From: Emiliania huxleyi CCMP1516 | Lineage: Eukaryota > Haptophyta > Isochrysidales > Noelaerhabdaceae | Direction: 5' to 3' | DNA: 64,000 bases | Assembly (NCBI RefSeq): GCF_000372725.1 | Contig: NW_005196755.1 | Location: forward strand, 12,911 to 76,910 | Shown here: positions 1 to 11,300 of the stretch, piece after piece | Numbering within the stretch: position 1 is the first letter of the stretch | Layout: every line of letters starts with the position of its first letter | Translations under genes and position numbers: made by a program | The notes under the pieces: model-generated | Seen by the model: only the letters and a program-made list of their open reading frames with translations | Databases searched by the model: none | Told to the model about the DNA's origin: nothing

Positions 1-444
1 CCCCCCCAAGGGGGTAGGCAATGGGGGTGGCGCACCTCCTCGGGTCGCCCTTGGGGGGGAGGGGGACGCCAAATTTCCCGGGGAGGGGGACCGGGCATTC
101 CTTGGGGGCCAGGGGAAGCCTGCACCTCCCCGCGGGGGGGGGGTTCCTGCCGCTCCTGTTGTTCGCCTGGGGTTTGGGGCCGGTCACCGCCCTCCCCGCG
201 GTGGCCTTTGCGGCCATGGTGGGGCAAAAGGGCCTGGACCTCTTGGCGGACATTTTTTCCGACGTTTGGGCGCGAAACGACCCAAAAGTTTCCAAAATGC
301 CCCGAGGTTTTCCGAGGCCCAACCCCCCTTGGGGGGTCCCGGGCCCCCCCCCCCCCCCGGGGTCCCCGGGGCGCCCTCCCCTCCCCCCCTCCCCCCCCCC
401 CCAGCCCTGATCAATCTCACCACTCTTGTTTTCACGACTGGTAG
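1..444. other. homopolymer-inflated stretch, no supported gene
   Basis: This stretch is full of G and C runs of 5 to 12 bases separated by ordinary sequence. Open frames exist on both strands but show no recognisable domain. The texture matches 30040-30225 and suggests inflated homopolymers in a poorly supported part of the assembly. It ends at an AG (441-444) that serves as a plausible acceptor for the transporter exon starting at 445. Confidence 0.5.
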
Positions 445-2650
445 GTGCGCCTCCCGCCGACCCACTTCTCCCTCGTGCTGCTGCATGTCGCCACCACGGC
501 GTCCGTTGGCATGGCGCCGGCGGTGCTCCTCGGGGTCCTCCTCACCGCCGCTCTCTTCGTGCTCGAGTACTCTGCGCACTCCGGCGTGCTGCAAACCGCG
601 ACCTCCTCGCTCGAGCGCTCGAACGTGGCGCGGTCGGCCGAGAGGGCGCACGGCTGTCCGATCCCGTCGTGGTCAGCTCGTTCTGGCCCGGAGGGTAGGC
701 GAGGCCGGCGGAGGACGCGCGGCTGCTCGACGCCGTCGGCGCGTCGGCGCTGGTCGTTCACCTCTTCGGCGTGCTCTACTTCGGCTCGTGCGCGTCGCTG
801 GTCGAGGTGAGGAGGAGGGGAGCGGCAGTCCAGCGGCTCGTGTGCGGATCGTGCCTCACACTCCCCTCGCGCGTGTGTCTAGGTTGTTGACGAGCACCTG
901 CGCCGCCTCGGCGGCTGCCTCCACGACAGTGAGCAGCTCGAGCTCGGCTACCTCGTCCTCGACTTTGCGCAGTGCCCTGCCGTCGACGCGACTTCGGTCA
1001 GCGCCCTCTTCGAGGCGGCGAGCCTCTGCCCCGCCGCGCGGCTGCTCGTGGCAGGCGCCAACTCGACCTGCCTCGCCGCCCTCGGCCGGCACGCCCCGCT
1101 CCTGTCGGAAGGGGAGGCCGGCCGGTGGTCCGAGTTTGAGCGGTTCGAGTCCTACTCCACCCTCGACCTCGCGCTGGAGAGGGTCGAGGCAGCCTTGCTC
1201 GAACGGCACCGCCGCTCGCCGCTGCCGCCGCGTTCGCCGTACGCACCGCCGGCGGGGGGCGGCGGCAGGGCCAACTTCTCTAGGAACCTTCTTGGAACCT
1301 TCTTGGAACCTTCTAGGCGGGGGGCGGCGGCAGAGCGAACTTCTCGCCGGACGAGGCGCGAGCGAGACTGGCGCCCGCGCTGCTGGAGCAGCTCCGCGCG
1401 CGCTTCGGCGCGAGCATGACGAACCTCCACCGCGCCCCCGAGCTGGCAGGCAGCGCCGCCCGCCGGCCCGCCCCGGCTGGAATGGAGTTGAAAGCTAGCT
1501 TGTTCACAGCTAGCTTGTTCACAGCACCGGCGGTAGCTTGTTCACAGCACCGCTTGTTCACAGCACCGGCGGCGCTCTCATTTGGTGCGGTCCCTTGCGC
1601 GCAGGCCTCTTTGATCACCTCGACATCGCTCTGGTGCCGCCCGACCACGACATATCTGGTAGCGGCAGCCGGTGCGACGACGACGAGGCCCTCTACATTC
1701 TTGACTCGGGCTGGGTCGCCTTGTTTGCGAGCACCCAAGCCGGTGGGGAGAGTGCCGGAGGCGGCAGCGGGGGCGGCGGCGGCCACGGCGGGGGCGGCGG
1801 CGGCGCGGCTCAACGCCGGCTCGCCAAGGTGCGAGGCCCAGGAGTCTTTCTCGGTGACCTTTCGCTCGGGGCCTTGCCGGGCGGCGAGGCGGCGGAGGCG
1901 GCGCCTCTCCGTCTTGTCGCACGATCGGTCTCGTTCTGCCGCTTGCTGCGCTTGCCACACCGGCGCCGCGCTTTGCTCGAGAGGTCGGAGCCTGAGGTGA
2001 TGCTCGCGCTCTGCCGCGTGCTGCTGCGCGTCGTCAGCCAGCAGCTGGGCGAGAGCACGTTGCGTCATCTCCTCAGCGACGCTTTCAAGGTTGCGATCTC
2101 CCCGTCGCCGTCCCTGGGGCGCCTCCTCGGCCACGGCCAGCGCCGTTCCGACTTGCCACGCGCGGCGTCCGGCATTGCGTTGCCAGCGCTCGGCCACAAC
2201 GCCACTAGCTCCGACCGCGCCTCGCCACCGCCGGCGTCGCCGCTCCCCGGTCAACAGACGGCGCGGCGGAGGTCGAAGGTGCCCGCCGCTCTCTCGCTCG
2301 ACAGTTTCCTGCTGCATGGCCTGCAGGTCTCGCGGGCTGCCGAGCCTCCGTCATCGTCTGCTGCGCAGAGTGGCCAGCCCCACTCGTGCACGACGGCGGC
2401 CGCTTGCAGTGCTCCGCCGCCGCTCTCGGCGCCGGCTCCTGGCGCTGCTTTGCCATCCGATGCCGCGTCCCGTGCGGAGGCAGCGGGTGCGATGCGCGTA
2501 ATTGGCGGCGATGCGAGCTTGCGACTCGTCGGGGATGACTCGTCCACGTCGTCTTCCGAGGAGGAGGAGGAGGAGGGGGGCGGAGGGGGGAGGAGCAGGA
2601 GGAGTCGGACGTGGGCGCCACGCGTCTCGATCACTCTGGAGGAGCCATGA
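445..2650 (+). CDS. SulP-type anion transporter, C-terminal part with STAS and cyclic-nucleotide-binding domains (5' end missing)
   Basis: The first exon (445-627) encodes the last membrane segment and the linker typical of SulP (sulfate permease) proteins. The STAS domain follows across exons 699-806 and 883-1251, with the motif LELGYLVLDFAQCPAVDATS. The last exon (1605-2650) carries a cyclic-nucleotide-binding-like fold (ALYILDSGWVALF, then GVFLGDLSL), interrupted by a Gly-rich insert, and ends in a low-complexity acidic tail. SulP-STAS-CNBD fusions are known in fungi and algae. The transmembrane bundle must lie left of the window or in the damaged first 440 bases. Introns 628-698 and 1252-1316 are GC-AG and carry copies of the next exon. 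The junction near 1500-1604 contains four copies of CTTGTTCACAGC, and its donor is unresolved. Substrate cannot be told from this part. Confidence 0.72.
628..698 (+). repeat. 71-nt GC-AG intron starting with an imperfect copy of the next exon
   Basis: The intron begins GCGCGGTCGGCCGAG and the downstream exon begins GCGAGGCCGGCGGAG. Splicing at these matching points keeps the transporter linker in frame and joins SNV to ARPAEDARLLDA, as expected for the family. Confidence 0.65.
1252..1316 (+). repeat. 65-nt GC-AG intron: exon copy plus CTTCTTGGAAC array
   Basis: The intron opens with a 26-nt near-copy of the downstream exon (GCGGGGGGCGGCGGCAG and beyond) and then carries about three copies of an 11-12 nt unit, CTTCTTGGAACC, ending CTAG. 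Removing it keeps frame between the STAS domain and the following linker. The same array unit sits in the DGDG synthase intron at 19733-19805. Confidence 0.8.
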
Positions 2651-2755
2651 TGTAGAATGTAACTCTCTCTGAGGGTTGTCATCTCTGTCAACGGCGAGCT
2701 GTAGACGGTTCGGTGGGACTCAAGAAAATTCTTTTGGCCGTGTTTGGGAACCTAG

Positions 2756-3158
2756 ACGCGGGTCCAATATTCAGGTCGCCTAGAGTACTCGCTGCCTCCC
2801 GAGGGGGGCAGCGGGTTCGGCGACCTGGTGTATACGCCACGGTCCCTCTGGGCTCCGTGGCGACGAAGGTCGCCCGGGACTGGCTCGCCAACGAGCTCTA
2901 GACTACGAGCCGTCCCGGGGCGGCAAAATTGATGCGGCCTGCAGGGACCGAAAGGTCGCCGACCTGATCACGGCTGCCGGCGCCTCGGCGCCGGCCGACG
3001 CCGTGTTCGGCGGCAGGTTCGCGACGGGCGAGGCGCCCCGCCCGACGACCCCCGCCTCCAAGGCGGACGAGGGCGACGGCGTCGGCGGCGATGGCGGGAC
3101 CGGCACCAAGGGCTTTGACCTTTTCGGGCCGGACCCCACCCCCATGGAGGACCTCTGA
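2756..3158 (+). pseudogene. decayed partial copy of the 37.7-38.6 kb gene family
   Basis: Plus-strand translation in shifting frames matches the C-terminal half of the minus-strand gene at 37736-38584. Shared blocks include EYSLPPE, YATVP-G-VAT-VA-DWLANEL and a GASAPADAVF-like block. The reading frame is interrupted by stops and shifts, so this copy is not intact. Its left edge (about 2762-2800) is also found in reverse complement at 39097-39135. The family has no recognised domain. Multiple copies within 36 kb suggest a mobile or recently duplicated sequence. Confidence 0.6.
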
Positions 3159-3756
3159 GGTCCTCCCCAGTCTCACCCCACCTTACCTCTGCCCCCCCCT
3201 CCCCCCATCCCTCTGCCTCCCATGCTAGTGCTAGTGCAAAAACAGAACAGAAAGAGAGCTGGAAGCCGCCGACGAACAACTAAACGAGCCGCATCGGCGT
3301 GCGTGACACGATGAGTCACACTGAATTCGTCACACTGGATGGACAGTGTGGAGGCACAAGTGTCACGCAGGACAAACAGAGAGTACGAAAGTGCGAGGTA
3401 CTAGTGGAGCGAGACATCGCTCCAACCCCTAGAGAGTGCGAAGAGCTCCGCATTCCAACGCCCCCCCCAGGTCAGTATGATGTATGACCTGAGAAGAAGT
3501 GGAGATGGGAGCACTACAGAGAGCAGTTACTATCTCCGCATTCCAACGTGTTAGAGTTGTTCGGTATTGCTAAAAATCTCTCTCGTCTCTCGTCGAAGGA
3601 TAGCTCTTAAAGAACAGCAATTGATTGATTGATGGGAAGGCGAAACACAGTCCGACCAACGACTGGGACACAGCAAGATTCTCCAGCAACCCCCCTTTAA
3701 AAAAACAAAGAAAGCCAAAGGTAGGACACGGCGGCCGACAGTCCGTCTCTTCTCGG

Positions 3757-4402
3757 ATGGAACTGGAGCGCCTGCGTGCGGAGAACGCCCGCTTGCGGCA
3801 GGGCCAGGCTCAGATGATCGGCTGCGTCGCGGCCCTCGCCTCCGTCGTCGAGGCCTGCCTCGACGATCTGCCTGCCGAGGGCGCAGCAGAGGGCCGCACC
3901 GCGCGGCTGCATGTCGCCTTCCTGCAGCGCGCGATGCCCATCCTCCGGCAGCAGGTCGACGAGTCCAGAGCCCAGCTCGCCGCCCACTCCGCCGCCGCCG
4001 CTCTGCCCGCCGACTCGGCGAGGACGTCTGCGGCGTCGTCCCGAGGCAGCAGCGTGGCGATCGAGACGTCGGAGCTGAACTGGCGCTCCTCGGCGGGTGG
4101 AGCGCCCCCTCCGCCGCCAACGCCGCCGCCGCCCGAGACGGCGCGAGTCGGCGAGAAGGGATGTGAGTCTGACCTCACCTCGGCCACCACCGGCGCGTCG
4201 GACGCGGAGGCGGAGAGGGGGGCGGGCACGCCGGTGAGCCACGGCTGTGAAGCAGCTGTTCACACCGCCGTGGTGCGAACAGGCTGACGGCGCGCTCCTG
4301 CGGTGGCTCAAGCGCGGATGGCCAGCCTGGCTGCGCAGCTGGGGCGCGCCACCGACCTCTAAGAGAGGCAGCGTGAGAGCCACTCACAGTCGTCGAGGTT
4401 GA
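3757..4402 (+). CDS. small coiled-coil protein, function unknown
   Basis: The start MELERLRAENARLRQ opens a strongly helical N-terminus. The 5' stretch from 3300 to 3756 has mixed third-codon bases, so I prefer 3757 over the upstream in-frame ATG at 3625. The body is Ala/Ser-rich with a PPPPPTPPPP tract. A 49-nt GT-AG intron (4234-4282) contains the TGTGA/TCACA hairpin seen in other introns here. Splicing gives a basic tail (ALLRWLKRGWPAWLR) ending in TGA at 4400-4402. No family was recognised. Confidence 0.5.
4234..4282 (+). repeat. 49-nt hairpin-type intron
   Basis: GTGAGCC opens the intron and GTGCGAACAG closes it. Internally GGCTGTGAAGCAGCTG is followed by TTCACA, giving inverted TGTGA/TCACA arms like those in introns at 19427, 20062, 36659 and 43747. 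Confidence 0.55.
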
Positions 4403-5296
4403 ATCTAGGCGCCGCAGGCCGCGAGAGCATCCGCCGCCCCGCGCCGCAGACCCTGCTACCTGCTCCCTCATTGCGGCAGGCGGCCAGCGCGACGAATGGA
4501 CGCGCCAGTGGGAGATAGACCACGGTGGAGAGGCCCGGTGGGGTGCGCGGTCGCCGCCAGCGGCACGGCGGTCGCTTGGATTGGTTTGAGGTTTCGCTCT
4601 CGCGGTGCGTGCACGGGCGGTGAGGAGTTAAATGTACTTTTATTCGGCATGCGTGTCTTGCGGGTGTTCGGACAAAATAGACCTACGAACACAGTCACCC
4701 TGCGCTGCGCTCCAGTCCCGCGGGTCAGTCCCGCGGGTCAGTCGGACGGGTCAGTTGGACGAGTCAGTCCCACGCCTCGCCTGGCCTCCACTTTGGCGCG
4801 GGCGGGAAGGCGACGGAGGTGCCTGGACGTCAAGGAGAGGAGGCCGGGAACGGGTGGGGTTGGCTCGGGGGCGCGGGGAGGGAGGGGGTCGGGCGGGGAG
4901 CCGGAGCCTCGCCTCCGTGGCTGGTGAAGGTGAGGCCGTGCCTGCCGAGGCAGTCGAGCGTACCCTCGTTGTGCCTGCACCACACGGCAGGAGGAAGAGG
5001 GAGGGGTGGAGCCGGCGGCAGTGAGTAGCGGCAGTCAGCCGCGGCGCCGCGGAGGCGAGCGGCCCCGCGCCTGCCGCCCCGCCGCCCGCCGCTCCAGTCC
5101 CCCGGCCCGGCAGTCTCGGTCAATCTGCTGCAATCTCGTGCGATCTCGTGCGATCTCGGGCAATCTCGCCGCCCGCGCGCCAGTCGTGCGCCACGCCCCA
5201 CGCGTTCCTCGCCCCGCCGTCTCGCAAGCTCAAGTCCGCGCCTGAGCGGCAGCGGGGGCGGGAAGCGGTCGGGCTTTGAGGCGTCTGGCGCTACGA
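4403..5296. other. no supported gene; short tandem repeats
   Basis: Nothing convincing is coded here. A tandem of GGGTCAGTCSSRC units lies at about 4720-4775, and a short run of CAATCTCGTGCGATCTCG units lies at 5120-5170. Both resemble the array inserts found in introns elsewhere in the window, so these could be introns of an unrecognised gene. Confidence 0.35.
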
Positions 5297-6224
5297 CTAG
5301 CGGCGGAGCAGCCGCTGCTCTCTCCGTTGGAACAGAGCTGACTGGGGCTGATGAAGGCTAGTTGAGAGAGAGAGATTTGCTCCCGCCCGTGGAACAGAGC
5401 TGCTCTCTCCCATGGAACAGAGCTGACAAGTGGTGATGAATGGTAGTTGAGTAGGGCTGTCGCCCTTGGCGACGAGCTTGTCGATCGTCGCGTCGTCCGC
5501 CTGAGGCCAGGCAGGGGCCGAGGAGGGTCCGAGGAGGGCCGAGGAGGGTCCGAGACGGGTCCGAGACGGGTCCGAGACAGGTCCGGGAAGGGTCCGGGAA
5601 GGGTCCTCAAGCCCACGGCCGCACCTTCCACGCGGCGATCATCAGGGCGGAGAAGCCGCGCTTGCTCTGCGCGTCCAGCTGCACGCCCTCCACCTCCAGC
5701 AGCTTGTCGACCAGACCCGGCTGCCTGCGAGCAGGCGTCCGGCGAGGGGTCGGGGAGCGGCGCCGCAGCCGCTTGTTTGGTTGCTCGAGGCGCGGCTCTG
5801 CCTACGGCGAGAGGAGAGCGGCTCGGGCCTCCCGCCCTCTCCCCGCCCCTGCGACGGCTTCCGGGCGCTACTTGCTCTTGACTGCGAGCATCAGGGGCGT
5901 GAAGCCGAACCGGTCCGGCCGGTTCACCTCGCCCGCCAAGTCTGCACCGGCCGCCGCGAGCGCAGCCTCGAGCTGCTCCGGTGTTGTGTCCCAGACGCGC
6001 ACCTGTGGTGGAAGGGCGGGCAGAGCCCGAGTCGGAGGATCCCGCCGCCGCCGGTCCGGGCAAAACAGGGGTTTGGTTGAGACGAATGAGGCCAATTGGC
6101 GCACCGCCGCGACGATCGGCGGGTCCTTTGGGGAGGCGGTGTCGCGGATGCTGTCTGCATTCCGCCACTCGGGCGTGTCGAGCGGCGCGCCGTTCTCGTC
6201 CGAGGGGTAGCTCTCTTTCCTCAT
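5297..6224 (-). CDS. ankyrin-repeat protein
   Basis: Four exons read 6224-6105, 6002-5872, 5724-5625 and 5500-5297. The product contains ankyrin units: a helix pair followed by RFGFTPLMLAV, then LVDKLLEVEGVQLDAQSKRG with FSALMIAAW, then ATIDKLVAKG. Phases agree across all three junctions. Intron 6104-6003 starts GTGCGC, exactly as the next exon does. Intron 5624-5501 is filled with GGGTCCGAGAC-type tandem units. The fourth exon drifts into non-conserved sequence made of repeated GGAACAGAGCTG blocks, so the C-terminus is uncertain. Ankyrin repeats mediate protein binding, and the partner is unknown. Confidence 0.62.
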
Positions 6225-6583
6225 AGGGAGGGAGAGCTGGCGTTATCCTGGGCGGGCTCGGCAGTGGTGTGTGGAGCGACGCGAATTCTTCTTCTGTGTC
6301 CGATGTTGGTACATATGTTGGTGCCAAAGACAATAAATAAATAAATAAAACGGACACACCAAACAAGGGGTGGGAGAAGGACAGGGTCCCCACCTGCGCG
6401 AGCAGGATCTTGTAAGGACGATCAGGGACACAGGGGAACGGGAGCGGGGAGCGCATCGCGACACGGAGGGGGGCTGGGCAGGGTGAAGACAAACATTTCT
6501 CGGAGCGGACCTGCGGTGCCCCGAATTTTTTTCACCGCGCCGAGAACCGGAGAAGACACAGCAAGCCTCCCTTCGACGCGCCA

Positions 6584-7124
6584 ATGGTGCGCGCCTCCCC
6601 TCGGCCTCTGGCTGTCCCGCCCCCCTCTTTGGCGAGCGCCGCGAGAGCGGGTCGCAGCGCCGCGAGCCGCCCGCGCCCGCGAGCCCCGCAGCGCGCCACG
6701 CGCTTTGGCGCATGACGTGGCGGCCGCAGCTCCGAACCGCTTGGCCGCACGCGCGCGCAGCGCGATTCCCACTCGCGCGCCTCCTCCTTCGCAGAACACA
6801 ATTGTCTTTGGCTCCGCCACCTTTGCCGGCGCCGGCGCCGTCGCGCTGCTCGGCTCGTGCTTCTCAAAGACGCTTTCAAAGGACCGCGGCTTGACCAACC
6901 TGCTCATAATCACGGCCACCGTCTGCTGCTGGCTCATGTGGCTCATCACCTACATGATGCAGCTACGTGCGCGCCGCCCGCTCCGCTCGCCCCACGTCCC
7001 TTCCCCTCTCCCCCCTCGCCTCACCTGCCCTCGCCGCCGGCCGGCGTGGCCTTTGAGCGGGTGCATCGCCCCCCCGCGCACCGCAGACCCGCTCGTCAAG
7101 CCGATCCCGATGAAGGAGGAGTAG
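6584..7124 (+). CDS. V-type proton ATPase subunit e (Vma9/ATP6V0E-like)
   Basis: The main exon (6795-6966) encodes two hydrophobic helices, TIVFGSATFAGAGAVALLG and TNLLIITATVCCWLMWLITY. After a GT-AG intron (6967-7086) comes HPLVKPIPMKEE, matching the conserved NP-L-P-L-K-E tail of subunit e. This small protein of about 70-80 residues belongs to the membrane V0 sector of the vacuolar H+-ATPase. A good start is ATG at 6584 followed at once by a GT donor (intron 6587-6794), giving MNTIVFG and a 70-residue product. A longer in-frame reading from 6483 exists but looks non-coding. The start is therefore inferred. Confidence 0.75.
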
Positions 7125-7359
7125 GACCTGCCGCAGTGACGCCCTGTGCATCGGGGGGGAGAACGCGGCCCAGTACCCTCGCGGGCAACGCGAGAGAGGC
7201 GGTGCCGTTTTCGTGCAGAGTGGCAGTGGGCGGTCGCTCGCTCCGCCGCGCCGCCGTGTTCTCCGCCCAGAATACGTTGTTTTATTGTGAAATCACGCAC
7301 CCGCACCCTGTCCCCGGATCACTGATACACACACACCAACGCGGCAATAACCGCAAACC

Positions 7360-7470
7360 GGCCCGCGCGGCGCCGGCGGCGGGGCGGCGCCGGCGCGCGG
7401 CGGCGCGGCGCCGGCGGGCGGCCGCCCGCGGGGGCGGGCACGTGCCCCCCCCCCCCCCCCCCCCCTTCGA
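7360..7470. repeat. GC-rich simple repeat and C homopolymer
   Basis: Alternating GGCGCCGGCG motifs are followed by a run of about 22 C (7444-7465). It lies just downstream of the hydrolase stop codon and has no coding signal. Confidence 0.6.
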
Positions 7471-7486
7471 CGTCAGAGGCGGCGGC

Positions 7487-8323
7487 TCACTCCGTCTCCG
7501 TCCGCCTCTCTGCCGCCACGACGGGTGCGCCCTCCCTGCACACCAGCCCGTCCACGGGGAGCTCGCCGCTCGCCCAGTAGCGCGTGACCGCCTCGAGGCA
7601 GCCGGCGTAATCCTCGGTCACGTCGTCGACCCACCTGCCGTCCACGCGGCCGAGGAAGTCCACCCACCGGCGCCGGCCGTCCGTAATGTGTCCGACGCCT
7701 TGCGAGACGAGCAGCGCCGAGTCGGGGAAGGCCTTGCGCATTGCCGCCGTCCACCCAAATGCCGTGCCTGGGTCGTAGAGGTTTCCAGACACGAGCGCCT
7801 TGGTGCGCGTGGTGCCGCCGCTGCGGATCGGGTCCGGGTTGGCGGGCCAGTCGAAGAGGGCGCCAAACCAGCCGAGGAAGGCGCCAGTGGCGGGCGTGCC
7901 ATAGTCGTCGCGCGCGCGCCGGTAGACTCGCATCGCCGCGTGGAGCGAGAAGCGGCCGTAGTAGTCGACCCCCATGATCGAGCTCTGGTCGAGGAAGGAG
8001 TCCTGCTCGCCCACATTCATCCCGACGTGCGAGGCGCCGAGGCACACGCCGTAGAGGCGCCAGGTGATGACTCGCTTACTCGGGTCGTGCGGTGCAGACG
8101 GGTCGCGGCCGCTGCTGCTGATGCTACTGCTGGCACCAGCGGATGGCTCGAGCTGCGCCTTGCGATGGGGGGGACGGTCCGCCCTGCCCGCCTTTTCCTC
8201 ACGTGCGTCTTTGCTGGCAAAGCTGGCGGTGAGGCAGAGCTCGAGCAGCCTGCGCGGGTGCAGTCTTGCGTCGAGGTTCGCCTTCAAGCCGGCGGGCCAG
8301 TCGCCTCGAGGAGCTCCCTCCAC
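7487..8323 (-). CDS. TAP-like alpha/beta hydrolase, C-terminal part only
   Basis: The segment below about 8080 matches the C-terminal domain of tripeptidyl-aminopeptidase-like hydrolases. It has FGALFDWPAN, then TKALVSGNLYDPGTAFGWTAAM, whose Asp fits the catalytic acid after the last strands, then LLVSQGVGHIT, whose His fits the catalytic triad, and a Cys-containing tail (WASGELPVDGLVC). The N-terminal half with the nucleophile serine is not found upstream. The minus frame from 8080 to 8323 looks less coding, and the TTLL gene begins on the other strand close by. The gene is thus truncated, or its 5' exons are elsewhere. Confidence 0.5.
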   Translation of the reverse strand: MEGAPRGDWPAGLKANLDARLHPRRLLELCLTASFASKDAREEKAGRADRPPHRKAQLEPSAGASSSISSSGRDPSAPHDPSKRVITWRLYGVCLGASHVGMNVGEQDSFLDQSSIMGVDYYGRFSLHAAMRVYRRARDDYGTPATGAFLGWFGALFDWPANPDPIRSGGTTRTKALVSGNLYDPGTAFGWTAAMRKAFPDSALLVSQGVGHITDGRRRWVDFLGRVDGRWVDDVTEDYAGCLEAVTRYWASGELPVDGLVCREGAPVVAAERRTETE

Positions 8324-8386
8324 GCGCCGGCAGAGCTGGCGGCAGAGCTAGAGGCGGGAGGCGCTAGGCTTGACTCCTCCTCACCA

Positions 8387-11300
8387 CGCTCCGCCTCACC
8401 ACGCTCCTCCGTTGATCTACCCCCCTATGGTCTCGATCGGGAAGCGGGCGCAGCCGTCCTTGTGGCGCGCGCTGGCGAGCCGAGCGCGCCTCTACACCTC
8501 ACGCTAAATGATGCGTGGGGAAACGCAGCCTCTGAAGCGGACGCGGCATCGCAGCCCGTGCAGTTGTCGCTCCTCTCGGTGGGATGGTCGGCCGCTCACC
8601 AGCCAGATGTCGCTGCAGGACCGCCCGCACTCGACGCCACCGCAGAACGAGTGCAGCGACCCAGCGGCTTGCTACGCCACCGCGAGGCGCCGAGCGCTCC
8701 GGCGCATCGGCAGGCGCCGCCTCGGCCTCAGGGAGCGAGCCGCTTTCGGCGCAGTCGGCCAAGCTTCGCGCGAGAGGAGCGCGCAGAGACTCCCGGCAGC
8801 GAGCGAGGGACCTGGCCAGGGGCGCAGCTTGGCGTGCAAGCAGAGCCGTGGACCCGAGTTCGGCGACTCAAGTCGGGGCCGCTGGAGGTGACGTTTGGCT
8901 CCGAGGCTGCGGGTGCCTATGAGCTGCATGCGACGCTCAAAGGGGCGCACGTGCAGGGAAGCCCGCTGCGCGTCCATGTGGCTGCGTCTACGCCACACGC
9001 GCTGGAGGCACGCGTGCCCGACCACGCCCCTCGCAGCTCCGAGCCTTTTGGGCCGATCGGGCTTCGGGCCGTCGACGCGTTTGGCAACCCCGTCCCACAC
9101 GGCCCGCTGAACGCCGTCCTCTGCGATGCCGACTGCTCGGCGGTAGTGCCAGAGCTGCCAAAGGGGCGGCGCACACTCACGCATGGGAGCTGGGCCGATT
9201 CGCCGCACCCGCATCTCGCTGGCGCCTGTCACAGCCGACCGTCAAGGCCAGCCTCCGCAGGGCCGATGGCAGGGCCCCGCACGGCTCGGCCGCCGGCGCG
9301 CCGGCCGGCTAGCGCCACGCCATCAGCCGTTAGCGGTTCCTGCTCCACGCACGAGGACGAGGGCTCTGCTGGGTCGGCGCACAATCACCTCTCTATGCGT
9401 AAGCCGGGATCTATCAGCGCGACTACCACGCAGTCTGTCCTGGCGCCGGCTGTGCCGGCCGCTGTCCACGCAGAGCTGCTCACACAGGCCTCGCGGGATG
9501 GCGAGACCCAAATCTATCTGCGGCTGGAGGGGGCGGTGGGGACGTGCCATGTCGGAGTTAGGGAGAGCACAGGCAAGCTGCTTGGCTGCAGGCTGGCGCT
9601 GCAGCTTGCGGCGGGTCCGCCTCACTCCTTGCGAGCGACGATGCACACCGGCTGCATCGTGCGCGATCGCCCCTTTGGTCCTGTCAAGGTTTGGCTCGTC
9701 GACGGTGCCGGCAACCCTCTGTCGATGGGCGACGTGCCTCTGCACCTCTCCGTCCGCCCGGAGACGAGGGAGGGCGGCGGCGAGGCATCGTGCGCGGACA
9801 TCGAGTGCGAGCTCCTCTCTCGCTGCACGAGGCAACCCGCAAGAGCACTCCCACCTTCCTAGCGACCTTGAGAGCCGTGAGGCACCTGCCTATCTCAGGA
9901 TACGGGGATGTGCCGGAACAACGCCCACCCTACGCCACACCAGCAAGAAGACGGGTTGACCTACCTTGACCTTACACACACTAGGCCAACCGCCGCCGGC
10001 GCGCGAGGCGCCTCAGTCTTGCACGCCGTGGTACGGGGCGGTGCGCCGGGGAGGGTGCATCTGCATGTCGAGTGCGCCGGATGCGGCACGGCGCCGCTGG
10101 TCGCCTCCATCCAACTCCAGCTCAGCAGTGGACTCCTCTTCTTCGCTGAGAATACGGGGATCGCCCGCGCCCTGCGCGCGCGTGGCTGGCATGAGGTCGA
10201 GCGGCAAGACAGCGCACCGTTTGTGCATCTGCTCTGGACCGTCCGGTCGGGCGATGTCGACTTCAAGCGGCTGCAGCTCGGCCAGCTCTGCAACCACTTC
10301 GATCCCACCGACTTCACCACCAAGGTGGGCATCGCAGAGACTCTACGCGTGGGCTGCCGGTGGCAGGCTTGCGCACGCGGAGCCTTCCCTTCGCGAGGAG
10401 TGAGGCGCATCCTTTCACCCCTCTGACTACCGATAGGCCGACTGCGACCCGCGCGCCTTTTTCCCTCGTTCCTACGATCTCGCCGACGAGGGCCACTTTG
10501 CCGCCTTCCAGGCCGACTTTGAGCGCTCCGCTGCGTCAGCGGTGCTGCATCGCCTCCTCGAGAGTGCAGACTCGCCATGCCGGCCAGAAGCGGCCGCACT
10601 TGCGCCGCCACCGGCGCCGCTCGTCCGGGCAGCACTCGACATCGTCCGCACCTATGTCCACAACCAGAGCGAGAGAGGTGTCGATGGCCTCGCAAGCGTG
10701 TCGGCCACCACCGCCGCCCTCAAGGCCGACATGGTCACCTTTGCTGCCTCTGGCGCCTCGAGGATCCCGCCCGGCGCAGCGGGCGCCTCGCTCGGCTTGC
10801 GCCCGGCGGCCGAGGCCGCGCTGGAGGAGGTGGCGCTTCTCGACCCACAGTCTTCCCTCGGCAGCGCGCGCAACGTGGCTACGCGCGCAGCGTGCCGTCT
10901 CATGGAGGTAAAAGTCGTCTCGGCACACGTGTCGGTGTCAACAGGTATGGCTTCTCAAGCCGTCTTACGGCTCGAAAGGTGCTGGGATGCGCCTCTTCAA
11001 CGACGGCCTGGCGCGTGTGGCTGCGGAGGGGAGGACGCAGCGGGTGGACGATGAGGGCGTTTCGCGCGACCCACCTCGGAGCGCCCTCCCCGAGCCTTGC
11101 CGGACCCCTCCGCGCCTCTAGGTGGTTCAAAAGTACATCGAACGACCCTTTTTGGTGCAGGGCTACAAGTTCGACCTCCGCTGCTGGGTCGTCGTGGCGG
11201 ACTGGGCGGCGCGCGGCGTTGCATCTCTGCCACGAGCCGGCCTCTGACCGCCGGGTGACATCGCGCCCGCCTCTGCGCCTTAGGCGCTCTCCGTCTGGAT

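Noticed and set aside
266-1498. 410-codon plus-strand ORF
   Set aside because: It runs through homopolymers and against the STAS frame; conserved sequence lies in another frame with introns.
6857-9862. 1001-codon ORF on the plus strand
   Set aside because: It reads through the V-ATPase gene tail, intergenic DNA and the antisense of the hydrolase. Only its part after about 8.4 kb fits the TTLL gene.
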